Counted from the stretch's first letter, positions 15,696 to 25,618 are shown. The stretch is DNA of 37,502 bases from Mucilaginibacter sp. (GCA_028288085.1 JAQBOK010000353.1:1-37502), one strand, 5' to 3'. Notes: a model not told the origin generated them from the letters alone. Translations and numbers: made by a program.

Positions 15696-18347
15696 TTAAA
15701 ATTTAATTTTCAATGTCGTCATATAAGTCCTGCCTGCACCATACCATACACCAAGTGCATTTGTCCTGGGAACAAAACCACCATTTGAAGGAGCGTTTTC
15801 AAACGCATCAGAAAGGTAAGTGGTATTAAGCAAATTATATACGTTACCAATAAATGAAGCATCCATTCCGGCTAATTTAAACCTGAAAACAATGTTCAGA
15901 TCAAGCGTTGAGAAATTAGGTATCTGATATGGAGTATACGCCGCAGCATTAAAAGTAGTGGAGTTAACCATTTTTGTAGGATCGTAAGAAGCATAATAAC
16001 GACCATAATAATTATAATTAGCTCCTATTTTTACTTGTGGCAGTACATTCACATCCAAACCCAAAGCTGCTGTGGTTTGTGCACCTGTACTTGCAGCGCC
16101 AAATTCACCAACTTTTTTTCCTTTAAGCAGTAATGAAGCCTGGGTAAATGTTTGTCCGTTATCAGAAGTAGTTTGTGCAGGGCCTGTATTGGTCAAATAA
16201 TGATAATCGCCAACAGAAAGCATACCACTAAGAGTTACATCTTTTATTGGGTACAACTTTGCATCAATCTCAACACCCTGGTGTAATTCATTTAAACCCG
16301 AAACGTTAACGGTAGAGAATGTGTTATCTGTAGTGTTTAAAAAGGTGCTTACTTTTGAACGATCTCTGTACGTAGATCTATATAAGTTGATATTAGTGCT
16401 GAATATCGGACTGCTGAAACCATAACCCAATTCATAACTCAATAGTTTTTCTGGTATGGCATTAGTATTGATATCATTCACTTTATTCAGGAATACAGAA
16501 GCTACCAATGGCGCTCTTTGGATATAACCGATATTGGCAAAAATGTTATTTTGGTTATCAATATTGTAGTTGGCACCACCTTTAGCCTGGTAACCTAAAA
16601 AATTAACCCATTTACTGGTTTGGTTAGGGTCGCTGTTTAAATAATCAAAGTAGTCAACCCTTCTGTTACTGGTGTTATCAGCTGCAAGTGCAACAAAAGC
16701 AGAAAGATTATTCTTAACATATTCTGTTTGAACGTATACACCTTCTGATCCAACTTCGTAACGATAGTCATTATTAAATTTACCACCGGGACCGATATGG
16801 GCGTTAGGATTATTAATATTACCTGCCGGAGATGAAGCGCTGGTGCTCAATGCATCTACAAGATATGATCCGCCAAGCAAATCATTTACTTTATTAAAAT
16901 GCTCCCCTTCATAATATCTCGCATCTATACCAGCCAGGAAATTAAGATTTTCAGCTAATTTCGTTTTATAAGTACTTAATAAGCCATATTGTTTATGATC
17001 GTTCTCGGCATTTTGTAAATAAGTACTTGAAGCACCTGTACCATTTGCCAAATTGTTTTTGGTGATCTGGTTAAAATCTATAGGTGAATAAGTACCACCC
17101 GTTCTGGGTACATTACCTGTTCCGGGGGTTAATGTAGAAGTTCCACCTGTACCACTGGCGATATAAACAGCGGCTCCGGTACCATATGATGCATAAAGCT
17201 GAGTTGATAATGATGATTTTTCATTGATCTTCCAGTTATGGTTCAGTGAAGCTAATGGCTTATTATAATAGTTTTGTTCGGCACTTAATAGCTGTCCATT
17301 AAGGTATCCATAATCAGAATTATACCTGATGCCTTGCGGTGCGTTCCTATAAGTTGCAATAGTATTGTAAGTATAACGCTGTCCATGGTTTTGTGAAGCG
17401 CCCATTATACTAAAAGATAAAGACTGTGTAGGGCTCAATATCTTTGATATGTTAGCAAAATAGCTATACCCTGTATAATATAAGCCTTCAGCATAACCGT
17501 CGCCAGTACTTCTGGATAACAAAAATGAAGATGCCCATCCTTTATCGCTTAATCCGGTTGAGTAGGATACCAACGTTTTTAAAGCATTGTAACTACCTAT
17601 AGATTGAGATACTGTACCACCCTGTTTTGCATCAGTACCCATGGTTGAAATATTAATGGTACCTCCCAAAGATGGTACCGCTACTGTTGAAGCACCCAAG
17701 CCACGCTGAACCTGCATAGATGTTGTTACATCAGCAAGGCCGGCCCAGTCATTCCAGTAAATTTTGCCTGCTTCAACATCGTTAACCGGGATGCCATTAA
17801 CTAAAAGGGCAACATTATTACTGCTGAAACCACGGATATTTATCCTGGAATCGCCATAACCACCACCAAGTCTGCTGGTCATTACTCCAGGAGTGGCTTT
17901 TAACAGTTCTGGAAATTCAGCACCGGAACCCTTTTCCTCAATGTATTGCTTACCAACAGTTGATACTGCAATAGGCGTTTGCCTGGCAATTGCCAGGGAT
18001 TGGTTTGCAGTGATGGAAACCTCCTTCATCGAGGCTGATGTTGGATCAAGTGTAATAACACCCAGGTTCTTTTGCGAAACCTCCATCTCTTTGGATACAT
18101 AGCCGATGTAAGAAATTACCAATGTGGTACTACCATCTTCAGGTACCCTGATCTTAAAGGAACCGTCAAGCGATACCGAAGTAGCTTTGGTTGTACCTTT
18201 TATTAAGACAGTTGCCCCAATCAGTGGTTCTTTTGTCTGTGCGTCAAGCAGCTTGCCTGTAACCAGTTTTTCACCACTTTGTTGGGCAAAGGCCATGCCC
18301 ATGGTACTAAATAGTGCGATTAAAAAAAGAAGTAAATGCTTCCTCAT
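15696..18347 (-). CDS. TonB-dependent receptor with carboxypeptidase-regulatory-like domain
   Basis: This is an 883-residue outer-membrane active transporter. A signal peptide (ending MGMAFAQ) is followed by a carboxypeptidase-D regulatory-like domain (about 28-108, VTGKLLDAQTKEPLIGATVLIKGT), a TonB-box-like KEVSITANQ at about 109-117, a plug domain (about 120-240, with RINIRGFSSNNVALLVNGIPVND), and a long barrel ending TYMTTLKIKF. The downstream lipoprotein starts 20 bases away and is probably its partner. There is no SusD-like neighbour and no glycosidase or peptidase nearby to hint at a substrate. The upstream 250 bases show only an imperfect TACTTTG box at 18388-18394. Confidence 0.93.
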   Translation of the reverse strand: MRKHLLLFLIALFSTMGMAFAQQSGEKLVTGKLLDAQTKEPLIGATVLIKGTTKATSVSLDGSFKIRVPEDGSTTLVISYIGYVSKEMEVSQKNLGVITLDPTSASMKEVSITANQSLAIARQTPIAVSTVGKQYIEEKGSGAEFPELLKATPGVMTSRLGGGYGDSRINIRGFSSNNVALLVNGIPVNDVEAGKIYWNDWAGLADVTTSMQVQRGLGASTVAVPSLGGTINISTMGTDAKQGGTVSQSIGSYNALKTLVSYSTGLSDKGWASSFLLSRSTGDGYAEGLYYTGYSYFANISKILSPTQSLSFSIMGASQNHGQRYTYNTIATYRNAPQGIRYNSDYGYLNGQLLSAEQNYYNKPLASLNHNWKINEKSSLSTQLYASYGTGAAVYIASGTGGTSTLTPGTGNVPRTGGTYSPIDFNQITKNNLANGTGASSTYLQNAENDHKQYGLLSTYKTKLAENLNFLAGIDARYYEGEHFNKVNDLLGGSYLVDALSTSASSPAGNINNPNAHIGPGGKFNNDYRYEVGSEGVYVQTEYVKNNLSAFVALAADNTSNRRVDYFDYLNSDPNQTSKWVNFLGYQAKGGANYNIDNQNNIFANIGYIQRAPLVASVFLNKVNDINTNAIPEKLLSYELGYGFSSPIFSTNINLYRSTYRDRSKVSTFLNTTDNTFSTVNVSGLNELHQGVEIDAKLYPIKDVTLSGMLSVGDYHYLTNTGPAQTTSDNGQTFTQASLLLKGKKVGEFGAASTGAQTTAALGLDVNVLPQVKIGANYNYYGRYYASYDPTKMVNSTTFNAAAYTPYQIPNFSTLDLNIVFRFKLAGMDASFIGNVYNLLNTTYLSDAFENAPSNGGFVPRTNALGVWYGAGRTYMTTLKIKF

Positions 18348-18535
18348 ACTTTTTGTTTGTTAGTTAATTATTGATTTTAAAAAAAAACAAAGTAATCGCA
18401 TTCATATTAACTCATTGTTACCAACTAGCACCAAATTATTTTGTAACGAAAATTTTGCACAAGGATCTAAAAACAATTCATGCTATCTTTTAGTAATTCG
18501 ACATGCCCTGCTATTGCTTTACATAACTTCGGTTT

Positions 18536-18576
18536 AAAACAAGAAACCCGGTCAAATTGGCCAGGTTTCTTGTTTT
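18536..18576 (-). terminator. Terminator of the Oar-like receptor gene
   Basis: AAAACAAGAAACC pairs perfectly with GGTTTCTTGTTTT over 13 bases, with inner CGG/CCA bases partly extending the stem. On the minus strand it sits about 25 bases past the receptor stop and ends in TTGTTTTAAA. It separates the two receptor genes, which are therefore separate transcription units. Confidence 0.85.
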
Positions 18577-18599
18577 ATAAGTTGTTTGGTTAATCAATA

Positions 18600-21500
18600 T
18601 TAATTAAAGATATACCTTAAACCCAACTGGGCTTGCCAGCGTGATAATTGGCTGCTATCATTGATAAATGATGAGGTAACCGGCGTATTGGTTGTTTTGT
18701 TTAACAACGGAAAAGAGTATTCCGCATGCTTAGTTACGTTATCAATACCTACATAATGTAATACTGTTGTACTTCCATTATTAAATCCATTAAATGAATT
18801 CTCGTACAGTCCCCAGTTCTTATTCAGAAAGTTACCCAGGTTGATCATATCGAAAGATACCTCGATGGTATTTTTGCTCTTGCCAACTTGTACATAAAAG
18901 TCTTGGATCAATTTAAAGTCAACTCTTTTGAAATATGGCAATATCACACCATTTCTCGCTGCAAACTCACCTCTATGTTTACTTAAATACTTATCCTGGC
19001 TGATAAAGCTATTTAATTGATTCCATTGTGTTTGTGCATCAGCAGGATTTGTTCCTGCATCAGGCACCAACTCAATATCTCCCTGACTTTTAGGTATCCA
19101 CATTAAGTCATTGGTAGCGCCATCTTTGTTAGGGTCGCCACTGGTAATGTATGATACAGCACCATTATTCGCCATTTCAAATATCAAACCAAGAGAAGTT
19201 GAAGCGTGGTTCAAATACTCTTTTTTATACATGAACGATGCTATAACCCGATTTGGCTGCACAAAAGAACTGTTCGACAGATTGTCAGCATTAGGGTTAT
19301 TGGCTATATACCTTGAACTCCAAATAGTGCTCGCAGTTGAACCACCATCATTTACATCTTTTGAACCGCTACGTGTATACGCTACATTAGCATACAACCC
19401 ATTTGAGAAGCTTTTTTGCAATTGTGCAGTAACAAAGTAAGAATAACCCTGGTTAGTATTAGTCATATAATACAACCCGGTAATAGCTGGGTTTTGTGCA
19501 GTAGCTACTGCAGCAGCAGGAGTCACATTTTTCGAGGTAAATTGAATTTGTCCTTCCGGTCCAGGTATAACACTAATACCGCCGTTAGCTACAGAGTAAT
19601 TAGATAATACAAGGTTTTCATGGTAAATAGCATGGATGTCCTTGGTGTAGGCGCCTTCTAAAGTTCCAACGATTCCACCCGGCAATCTTTGGTCAATTGC
19701 TAAATTGCTTCTCCAGATTTTTGGATATTTGAGGTTCGGGTCAGCAATATCAAGTTCGTAAGAAGTATTGGCAGCACCAGGAGCGCCATGGTTTGCATCA
19801 ATATTAGGGTTAAATTTCAGCTGTCCGTTTTGAGCTAGTGTATTTCCTGGGGCACCCTTAACAATTGTAGTTGATCCAAATAATACGCCATTGTTTGAAG
19901 CCTGGTTTGATATCCATACAAAAGGAACAGTACCAGCAAATAATCCGGTACCACCACGCACCTGGGTAGTTTGGTCGCCATTGACATCCCAGTTAAATCC
20001 TAAACGCGGGGATAACTGCACCCTGTTTTTAGGTAATTGTGATGGGTCCACATGTATACCTTGTTGAAATTCACTTAATCCTGTGACATTTGAGTTTTGC
20101 GGTAAACTTGTTGGAAATGCATCATAGTCAGCCCTGATACCGTAAGTGATCCTTAGGTTGTCAGTAGCATGCCATTTATCTTGTGCATAAACACTATAGA
20201 TACCTGCTTTGATTTTTGCAAAAGGGAAGGAAGTGCCCTGAGCCGAATAACGGGAAGTATATGCAGCCGCAGGCAATCCGTTGATAAAATCAGTATATGA
20301 GTTATAGGTATATAGGCCATTATAATCAGGTGCAAAACCATTTGTATAGCTTTGAAGCTGATCACTGGTTCCGATTGTGATTTCGTGCTTACCTGCATAA
20401 ATGCTAAAATCATCAGAAAACTGCCCGATATTGGTTGTTAATAAGTTACCCGCAGTGTACAATTCATATCCAAAGCTTGTTTCTACCGATGTAGCTTTTG
20501 TAATTACAGAACCATCAACACCCGAAACACCGTTACCAATATCAACCATTGGTAAAGCAGCGCCGCTACCCAATGAAGCCCTGTAATCTCTTAGTGCTGA
20601 GTATCCAATAGTCGCCCTGTTTGACATACTATTGCTGATACGGGTATCTAACTCAACAATACCGATATTAAAGTTATTATTGATACGATAACCTGAACCA
20701 TAAAAAGGCAAGCTGTTAGTACCGGCATCACGTGTGGTTCCATATCCAACACTTGTGGTTCCGTTTGAATTGCTTACACCTGAATTGCTCGGTGGGTGAT
20801 CTCCGTATGATTTTAGATAGAAATATTTAGCGCTCAGCGTGTTATTCTTGTCTATATTCCAGTCGATCTTAGCGGTTATTTTGTCGCTGTAGGTATCAAA
20901 GTTGTAACCCTGGTATGGGCCTGCATTATAACCATATTTTGATTTAAGGAATTTAGAAAGGGAATCAAGAACTGAAGATTTTGCCTGCGATACTGAACCG
21001 CTTGCACCTGAACCGGTAGCTACATAAGAGGTAGCCGGCTGGCTGATACGTTCCTCTTCGCCTGATAAAAAGAAAAATAATTTATTCTTGATGATTGGGC
21101 CGCCAAAGCTTGCGCCTGTTTGCCTGTAAGTAAATGGTGTTTTGGCAACAGTAACACTGCCTGCATTGTACCCGGTAAGGCCTGTGCCCCGGATATAATC
21201 ATAAATTGTGGCCTTAAAAGTGTTTGTACCTGATTTTACCACGGTATTAACACCAGCACCGGTAAAATTACCCTGGCGAACGTCATAAGGAGCGATATCA
21301 ACCTGTATCTGGTCAATCGCGTCTAATGAGATCGGTTGAGAGTTTGTTTGCCCTCCCAATGTAGTTGCTAAACCGAAAGAGTTATTAAACAAAGCACCAT
21401 CAACGGTGATATTGTTATATAATCCGCTGCGGCCGCCAAAACTTAAGCCATTTGCAGATGGAGTTAGTTTTGTAAAGTCACTAAGTGAGCGGCTGATAGT

Positions 21501-21950
21501 AGGCAAGCCTTCTATCTGGGCACGGTTTACTGTTTCCCTGGCTCCAGTACGTGAAGAATTGATCACTTTACCTTGCGTACCGGTAATTACCACCTCAGCT
21601 AAATTGGTATTGCTTTCTTCGATCTTGACATCGATCTTCTGATCCTGGCCAATTGATAAAGAAATATTTTCCTCTACAAAATCTTTGTAACCTATAAAAG
21701 TTACTTTAAATGTATAAGGACCGCCTACTCTCAAGTTAGGCAAATTGAAGCGCCCGTCTGCACGGCTAACAGTAGCGTATACAGTACCTGTAGGAACATG
21801 TGTAACAGTTACAGTCGCACCTGGTATCGATCCCTTGCTATCGGTAACAATACCATTAACTGATGCAGTTGTTACACCCTGCGCGTTTACATTTCTGCTC
21901 ATTAAAAATGTAACCCCTGTTAATAATAATAAAAGTAAATACTTCCTCAT
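18600..21950 (-). CDS. Oar-like TonB-dependent receptor with N-terminal carboxypeptidase-regulatory-like domain
   Basis: This is a 1116-residue outer-membrane protein with a signal peptide (to about residue 23, SRNVNAQG). A carboxypeptidase-regulatory-like beta-sandwich (about 27-105) contains VNGIVTDSKGSIPGATVTVTH and GPYTFKVTFIGYKDF. A plug region (about 120-240) includes SFGGRSGLYNNITVDGALFNN and IDQIQVDIAPYDVRQGNFTGAGVN, wording typical of Oar-type receptors. A barrel of over 800 residues follows, ending AQLGLRYIFN. Such proteins are widespread in Bacteroidota and Myxococcus; in some species they export or import peptides or proteins, but the ligand here is unknown. A good -7 box precedes it, and a terminator follows. 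Confidence 0.92.
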   Translation of the reverse strand: MRKYLLLLLLTGVTFLMSRNVNAQGVTTASVNGIVTDSKGSIPGATVTVTHVPTGTVYATVSRADGRFNLPNLRVGGPYTFKVTFIGYKDFVEENISLSIGQDQKIDVKIEESNTNLAEVVITGTQGKVINSSRTGARETVNRAQIEGLPTISRSLSDFTKLTPSANGLSFGGRSGLYNNITVDGALFNNSFGLATTLGGQTNSQPISLDAIDQIQVDIAPYDVRQGNFTGAGVNTVVKSGTNTFKATIYDYIRGTGLTGYNAGSVTVAKTPFTYRQTGASFGGPIIKNKLFFFLSGEEERISQPATSYVATGSGASGSVSQAKSSVLDSLSKFLKSKYGYNAGPYQGYNFDTYSDKITAKIDWNIDKNNTLSAKYFYLKSYGDHPPSNSGVSNSNGTTSVGYGTTRDAGTNSLPFYGSGYRINNNFNIGIVELDTRISNSMSNRATIGYSALRDYRASLGSGAALPMVDIGNGVSGVDGSVITKATSVETSFGYELYTAGNLLTTNIGQFSDDFSIYAGKHEITIGTSDQLQSYTNGFAPDYNGLYTYNSYTDFINGLPAAAYTSRYSAQGTSFPFAKIKAGIYSVYAQDKWHATDNLRITYGIRADYDAFPTSLPQNSNVTGLSEFQQGIHVDPSQLPKNRVQLSPRLGFNWDVNGDQTTQVRGGTGLFAGTVPFVWISNQASNNGVLFGSTTIVKGAPGNTLAQNGQLKFNPNIDANHGAPGAANTSYELDIADPNLKYPKIWRSNLAIDQRLPGGIVGTLEGAYTKDIHAIYHENLVLSNYSVANGGISVIPGPEGQIQFTSKNVTPAAAVATAQNPAITGLYYMTNTNQGYSYFVTAQLQKSFSNGLYANVAYTRSGSKDVNDGGSTASTIWSSRYIANNPNADNLSNSSFVQPNRVIASFMYKKEYLNHASTSLGLIFEMANNGAVSYITSGDPNKDGATNDLMWIPKSQGDIELVPDAGTNPADAQTQWNQLNSFISQDKYLSKHRGEFAARNGVILPYFKRVDFKLIQDFYVQVGKSKNTIEVSFDMINLGNFLNKNWGLYENSFNGFNNGSTTVLHYVGIDNVTKHAEYSFPLLNKTTNTPVTSSFINDSSQLSRWQAQLGLRYIFN

Positions 21951-21993
21951 ACTCGTTTGTTTAAATGAACTTTATAATGAATTGAATGTGTTG

Positions 21994-22001
21994 CAAAGAT
22001 A
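21994..22001 (-). promoter_or_regulatory. Oar-like receptor -7 box (TATCTTTG)
   Basis: The minus strand has TATCTTTG, a perfect TAnnTTTG match, 43 bases before the ATG at 21950, predicting a leader of about 35 bases. A TTTA lies 23 bases upstream as a degenerate -33 element. Confidence 0.6.
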
Positions 22002-22235
22002 GGCAATGGCCTAATTGTCCATGTTAAATTAATATTAATATTTATTATATATTTTTCAACATTTAATACACTTAGCATATATTTAATTTAACAGACTCGT
22101 GATATAAATATGACAATTGCATAAAAAACCATGTTTAAACTTTTAGTTAATCTATAATTTTGGTGGAATTTATATTCATTTTGTAAAAATCAGCACCCTG
22201 CTGACCGGGGTTTTTTCTATTCCCTCCTTTTTACT

Positions 22236-22243
22236 TAGCTTTG
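22236..22243 (+). promoter_or_regulatory. lpdA -7 box (TAGCTTTG)
   Basis: TAGCTTTG matches TAnnTTTG and ends 29 bases before the lpdA ATG; the -33 region is a T-run rather than TTTG. Confidence 0.5.
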
Positions 22244-22272
22244 GCTTCGAATTCAAAAAAGTATTAAAAAAC

Positions 22273-23661
22273 ATGGACTACGATTTGATTGTTATAGGTT
22301 CTGGCCCGGGCGGTTATGTGGCTGCCATACGTGCTTCACAACTTGGTTTAAAAACCGCGATTGTTGAAAAAGAATCATTAGGGGGCATTTGTCTTAATTG
22401 GGGCTGCATCCCTACTAAGGCTTTATTAAAAAGCGCACAAGTATTTGAGTATATGAATCATGCTGCCGACTATGGTATAAAAGTTTCGGGTGGCGAAGTT
22501 GATTTTGAATCGGTGATTAAAAGAAGCCGTGGTGTTGCAGATGGGATGAGCAAAGGCGTTCAGTTCCTGATGAAAAAAAACAAGATTGAAGTGCTTATGG
22601 GCACCGGAAAGCTTAAATCAAAAGGCACTGTCGAAGTAAAAAGCAGCGAAGGAGTTGCTAAAGATTACACAGCCAAACATATCATATTAGCTACAGGAGG
22701 CCGCTCTCGCGAGCTACCCAGTATTAAGCAGGACGGCGTAAAAGTGATAGGATATCGCCAGGCTATGTCCCTACCAAAACAACCAAAATCAATGATCGTG
22801 GTAGGTTCCGGGGCAATCGGGATTGAATTTGCTTATTTCTATAATTCGATAGGCACCAGTGTTACTGTTGTTGAATTTTTGGATAACATTGTACCATTAG
22901 AAGATGAAGACGTATCAAAGCAGCTGAATCGTATCCTTAAAAAACAAGGTATAAATATTATGACCAGTTCTACTGTCGAATCAGTTGACAGCAGCGGCGA
23001 TATTTGCAAAGTAAGTGTAAAAACTGCAACCGGCACGGTATCTCTTGAGGCCGAGATCGTATTATCAGCCATTGGTATCAGTACCAATCTTGAAGGTATT
23101 GGCTTAGAAGAAAATGGCGTTAAAACCGATAAGGGTAAAGTATTGGTTGACGATTTTTATAAAACAAACGTTGAAGGTGTTTACGCCATTGGCGATATTG
23201 TAAAAGGACAGGCGCTGGCACATGTTGCCTCGGCCGAAGGAATAATTTGTGTTGAAAAGATCGCCGGTTTAAATCCTGAACCTTTGAACTATAATAATAT
23301 TCCGGGTTGTACTTATTGCATGCCTGAAATTGCTTCTGTTGGATATACCGAAAAAGGAGCTAAGGAAGCCGGTTATGAAATCAAGGTTGGTAAATTCCCA
23401 TTCTCGGCATCAGGCAAGGCATCTGCAGCCGGAGCAAAAGATGGCTTTGTAAAAGTGATATTTGATGCTAAATATGGCGAATTCCTGGGTGCCCACATGT
23501 TGGGCCACAACGTAACAGAGATGATTGCCGAAGTAGTTACCGCACGCAAATTGGAAACTACCGGACACGACATTATTAAATCTGTTCACCCGCACCCAAC
23601 CATGAGCGAAGCTGTAATGGAAGCAGCTGCAGAAGCTTACGGAGAGTGCATTCACTTATAA
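22273..23661 (+). CDS. lpdA: Dihydrolipoyl dehydrogenase (E3)
   Basis: This 462-residue flavoenzyme reoxidises dihydrolipoamide in 2-oxoacid dehydrogenase and related complexes, passing electrons through FAD to NAD+. Visible features are the FAD-binding GSGPGG (9-14), the redox-active disulfide Cys40-LNWG-Cys45 (GGICLNWGCIPTK), the NAD-binding GSGAIGIEF, the second FAD motif YAIGDIVKG, and the C-terminal catalytic HPHPTMSE with His441 and Glu446. All key residues are present. No E1 or E2 subunit gene is adjacent, so it probably serves complexes encoded elsewhere. The gene has its own promoter and is followed by a long AT-rich stem-loop. Confidence 0.96.
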   Translation: MDYDLIVIGSGPGGYVAAIRASQLGLKTAIVEKESLGGICLNWGCIPTKALLKSAQVFEYMNHAADYGIKVSGGEVDFESVIKRSRGVADGMSKGVQFLMKKNKIEVLMGTGKLKSKGTVEVKSSEGVAKDYTAKHIILATGGRSRELPSIKQDGVKVIGYRQAMSLPKQPKSMIVVGSGAIGIEFAYFYNSIGTSVTVVEFLDNIVPLEDEDVSKQLNRILKKQGINIMTSSTVESVDSSGDICKVSVKTATGTVSLEAEIVLSAIGISTNLEGIGLEENGVKTDKGKVLVDDFYKTNVEGVYAIGDIVKGQALAHVASAEGIICVEKIAGLNPEPLNYNNIPGCTYCMPEIASVGYTEKGAKEAGYEIKVGKFPFSASGKASAAGAKDGFVKVIFDAKYGEFLGAHMLGHNVTEMIAEVVTARKLETTGHDIIKSVHPHPTMSEAVMEAAAEAYGECIHL

Positions 23662-23676
23662 TTAAGTCAAAATTAT

Positions 23677-23723
23677 AAATTCAAAAGTCAAATCGCTTGT
23701 CTATCATTTTGACTTTTGAATTT
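23677..23723 (+). terminator. Long AT-rich stem-loop after lpdA
   Basis: Perfect 16-base arms (AAATTCAAAAGTCAAA and complement) flank a 15-base loop. The downstream side has TAATTTTCG, not a clean T-run. It could terminate lpdA or stabilise its 3' end; it fills nearly the whole 77-base gap before the next gene, so the hydrolase may be reached by readthrough. Confidence 0.5.
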
Positions 23724-23738
23724 TAATTTTCGAATTCA

Positions 23739-24578
23739 ATGAAATTATACACCATCGATACCGGTTTTTTTAAATTAGACGGCGGCGCCATGTTTGGCGT
23801 TGTTCCAAAATCTATCTGGAACAAAACCAATCCCGCTGATGAAAATAACCTATGTAACTGGGCCATGCGCTGTTTGCTGGTTGAGGATAATAATCGCCTT
23901 ATTTTAATTGATACGGGCATTGGCAATAAACAGGATGCCAGGTTTTTTAGTCATTATTACCTGCATGGCGATGCAACTCTTGATACTTCATTGGCAAAAC
24001 ATGGTTTTCACCGCGATGATATAACAGATGTATTTTTAACCCATCTGCACTTTGATCATGTTGGCGGAGCTGTTAAGCGTGAAAATGACCAACTAACCCC
24101 TGCTTTTAAAAACGCTTCTTACTGGAGCAATAAAAAACATTGGGATTGGGCGGTGTTTCCGAACGAACGTGAAAAAGCATCTTTTTTAAAAGAAAACATA
24201 ATCCCTATCCAGGAAAGCGGCCAGTTGAAATTTATTGATACCGGCGGGGAAGTAAAATTCGCGGATAATTTTAATGTGCGCTTTGTTTCTGGCCATACAG
24301 AAGCAATGATGCTTCCACTAATTAAATATAAAGGGAAAAATATCCTTTATATGGCCGACCTTTTACCATCAACCGGGCACTTACCTATTCCCTATGTAAT
24401 GGCCTATGATATGTTCCCTTTAACAACGCTGAATGAAAAGAAATTATTTTTAAATGAAGCTTTGGAAAACGATTATATTCTGTATTTTGAGCACGATCCA
24501 TTGAACGAATGTTGTACAGTTCAGCAAACCGAAAAAGGCATCAGGGTAAAGGATACTTTTAAGCTAAATGAGCTATAA
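23739..24578 (+). CDS. Metallo-beta-lactamase-fold hydrolase
   Basis: This is a 279-residue protein with a complete dinuclear zinc site: THLHFDHVGG (His102, His104, Asp106, His107), His186 in SGHTEAM, Asp207 in MADLL and His252 in FEHDP. No signal peptide is present, so it acts in the cytosol. The overall plan (an N-terminal DTGFFKLDGG segment, an insertion with YWSNKKHWDW, then the second His) resembles lactonase-like MBL hydrolases, but the substrate cannot be named from this. The gene lies 77 bases after lpdA and 146 before rpoD. No promoter box was found. Confidence 0.87.
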   Translation: MKLYTIDTGFFKLDGGAMFGVVPKSIWNKTNPADENNLCNWAMRCLLVEDNNRLILIDTGIGNKQDARFFSHYYLHGDATLDTSLAKHGFHRDDITDVFLTHLHFDHVGGAVKRENDQLTPAFKNASYWSNKKHWDWAVFPNEREKASFLKENIIPIQESGQLKFIDTGGEVKFADNFNVRFVSGHTEAMMLPLIKYKGKNILYMADLLPSTGHLPIPYVMAYDMFPLTTLNEKKLFLNEALENDYILYFEHDPLNECCTVQQTEKGIRVKDTFKLNEL

Positions 24579-24649
24579 AACAGGCTTCAAATCCTGTTGA
24601 ATAAACTCATAATAAATATATTTTAATTAAAATGTAAAGAAGTTTTGAG

Positions 24650-24682
24650 TTGTTATTTTTTAATAACAATTTTATAACTTTG
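24650..24682 (+). promoter_or_regulatory. rpoD promoter (TTG-N22-TAACTTTG)
   Basis: A TTG at 24650-24652 (with TTTG slightly upstream at 24644-24647) is followed by 22 bases and then TAACTTTG at 24675-24682. This fits the Bacteroidota consensus of a -33 TTTG/TTG and a -7 TAnnTTTG. The predicted leader is about 38 bases, and an A-rich stretch with GAGG at 24709-24712 precedes the ATG at 24725. Confidence 0.7.
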
Positions 24683-24724
24683 CACGTTCTATTCTAAAAG
24701 GAATTATTGAGGTAATAAAAATAA

Positions 24725-25585
24725 ATGAGACAACTCAAAATAACCCAATCCATTACCAACCGTGAGTCGCAATCTCTCGATAAATATCTTCACGAAATTG
24801 GTAAGGTTGATCTGATCACAGCGGAAGAAGAAGTAATTTTAGCTCAGAAAATACGAGAAGGTGACCAGGCAGCTCTGGAAAGGTTAACAAAAACAAATCT
24901 GCGTTTTGTAGTATCGGTAGCAAAACAATATCAGAATCAAGGGCTTACCCTGGGCGACCTCATAAATGAAGGCAATTTAGGCCTTATAAAGGCTGCAAAA
25001 CGTTTTGACGAAACTAAGGGATTTAAATTTATATCCTATGCCGTATGGTGGATCCGTCAATCCATATTGCAGGCTATCGCCGAGCAATCACGTATAGTAC
25101 GTTTGCCGTTAAACCAGGTAGGCTCATTAAGCAAGATCAGCAAAGCATTTTCAAAGCTCGAACAAGAGTTTGAGCGCGAACCTTCACCAGAAGAGTTAGC
25201 CGAGATGCTGGAAACCACTGTTGATAAAATATCTGATACTTTAAGTAATTCAGGTAGGCATGTATCAATGGATGCACCTTTTGTACAAGGCGAAGAAAAC
25301 ACTTTGCTGGATGTATTAGAGAACCAGGAACCAAATACCGACTCCATACTAATTAATGAATCATTATCCGAAGAAATAAAACGCTCCCTTTCTACATTAA
25401 CAGAACGTGAACGCGAAATTATTGTATTATTCTTCGGTTTAGGAACCAACCATCCGCTTTCGTTAGAGGAGATAGGTGAAAAATTCAATCTTACACGTGA
25501 GCGTGTAAGGCAGATAAAAGACAAAGCGCTGCAACGCCTCAGGCATACCTCCAGAAGTAAAATTCTGAAATCATATTTAGGTTAA
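24725..25585 (+). CDS. rpoD: Primary RNA polymerase sigma factor RpoD (SigA)
   Basis: This 286-residue housekeeping sigma factor has the short N-terminus typical of Bacteroidota. Region 1.2 (about 15-48, [20 protein letters not shown]), region 2 (about 49-120, including [33 protein letters not shown] and [14 protein letters not shown]), region 3 (about 128-205) and region 4 (about 218-280, with [15 protein letters not shown] and the helix-turn-helix [20 protein letters not shown]) are all visible. It should recognise the -33/-7 promoters found around this window. It is monocistronic: own promoter, strong terminator. Confidence 0.97.
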   Translation: MRQLKITQSITNRESQSLDKYLHEIGKVDLITAEEEVILAQKIREGDQAALERLTKTNLRFVVSVAKQYQNQGLTLGDLINEGNLGLIKAAKRFDETKGFKFISYAVWWIRQSILQAIAEQSRIVRLPLNQVGSLSKISKAFSKLEQEFEREPSPEELAEMLETTVDKISDTLSNSGRHVSMDAPFVQGEENTLLDVLENQEPNTDSILINESLSEEIKRSLSTLTEREREIIVLFFGLGTNHPLSLEEIGEKFNLTRERVRQIKDKALQRLRHTSRSKILKSYLG

Positions 25586-25592
25586 AAAATAG

Positions 25593-25618
25593 GCCTTCCA
25601 AACCCGGAAGGCTTTTTT
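25593..25618 (+). terminator. rpoD terminator
   Basis: A perfect 7-bp GC-containing stem (GCCTTCC / GGAAGGC) with a 6-base loop is followed directly by six T residues, 8 bases after the rpoD stop codon. Confidence 0.92.

Larger units (their letters stand above)
21951..22272. promoter_or_regulatory. Divergent promoter region between the Oar-like receptor and lpdA
   Basis: These 322 bases contain no coding sequence. The middle (about 22020-22190) is very AT-rich. The region carries one -7 box for each flanking gene (listed separately). No palindrome or riboswitch-like structure was recognised. Confidence 0.6.

Noticed and set aside
18388-18394. TACTTTG as the promoter of the 883-residue receptor gene
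   Set aside because: It has one base fewer than TAnnTTTG and no suitable -33 element, so it was mentioned but not listed as a promoter.
18600-21950. SusC/SusD-type polysaccharide utilisation locus around the two receptors
   Set aside because: No SusD-like protein, glycoside hydrolase or linked sigma/anti-sigma pair lies nearby; the larger receptor looks Oar-like.
25057-25524. 155-residue open frame opposite rpoD
   Set aside because: It is antisense to a conserved sigma-factor region, with the Ser-rich composition typical of a shadow frame.
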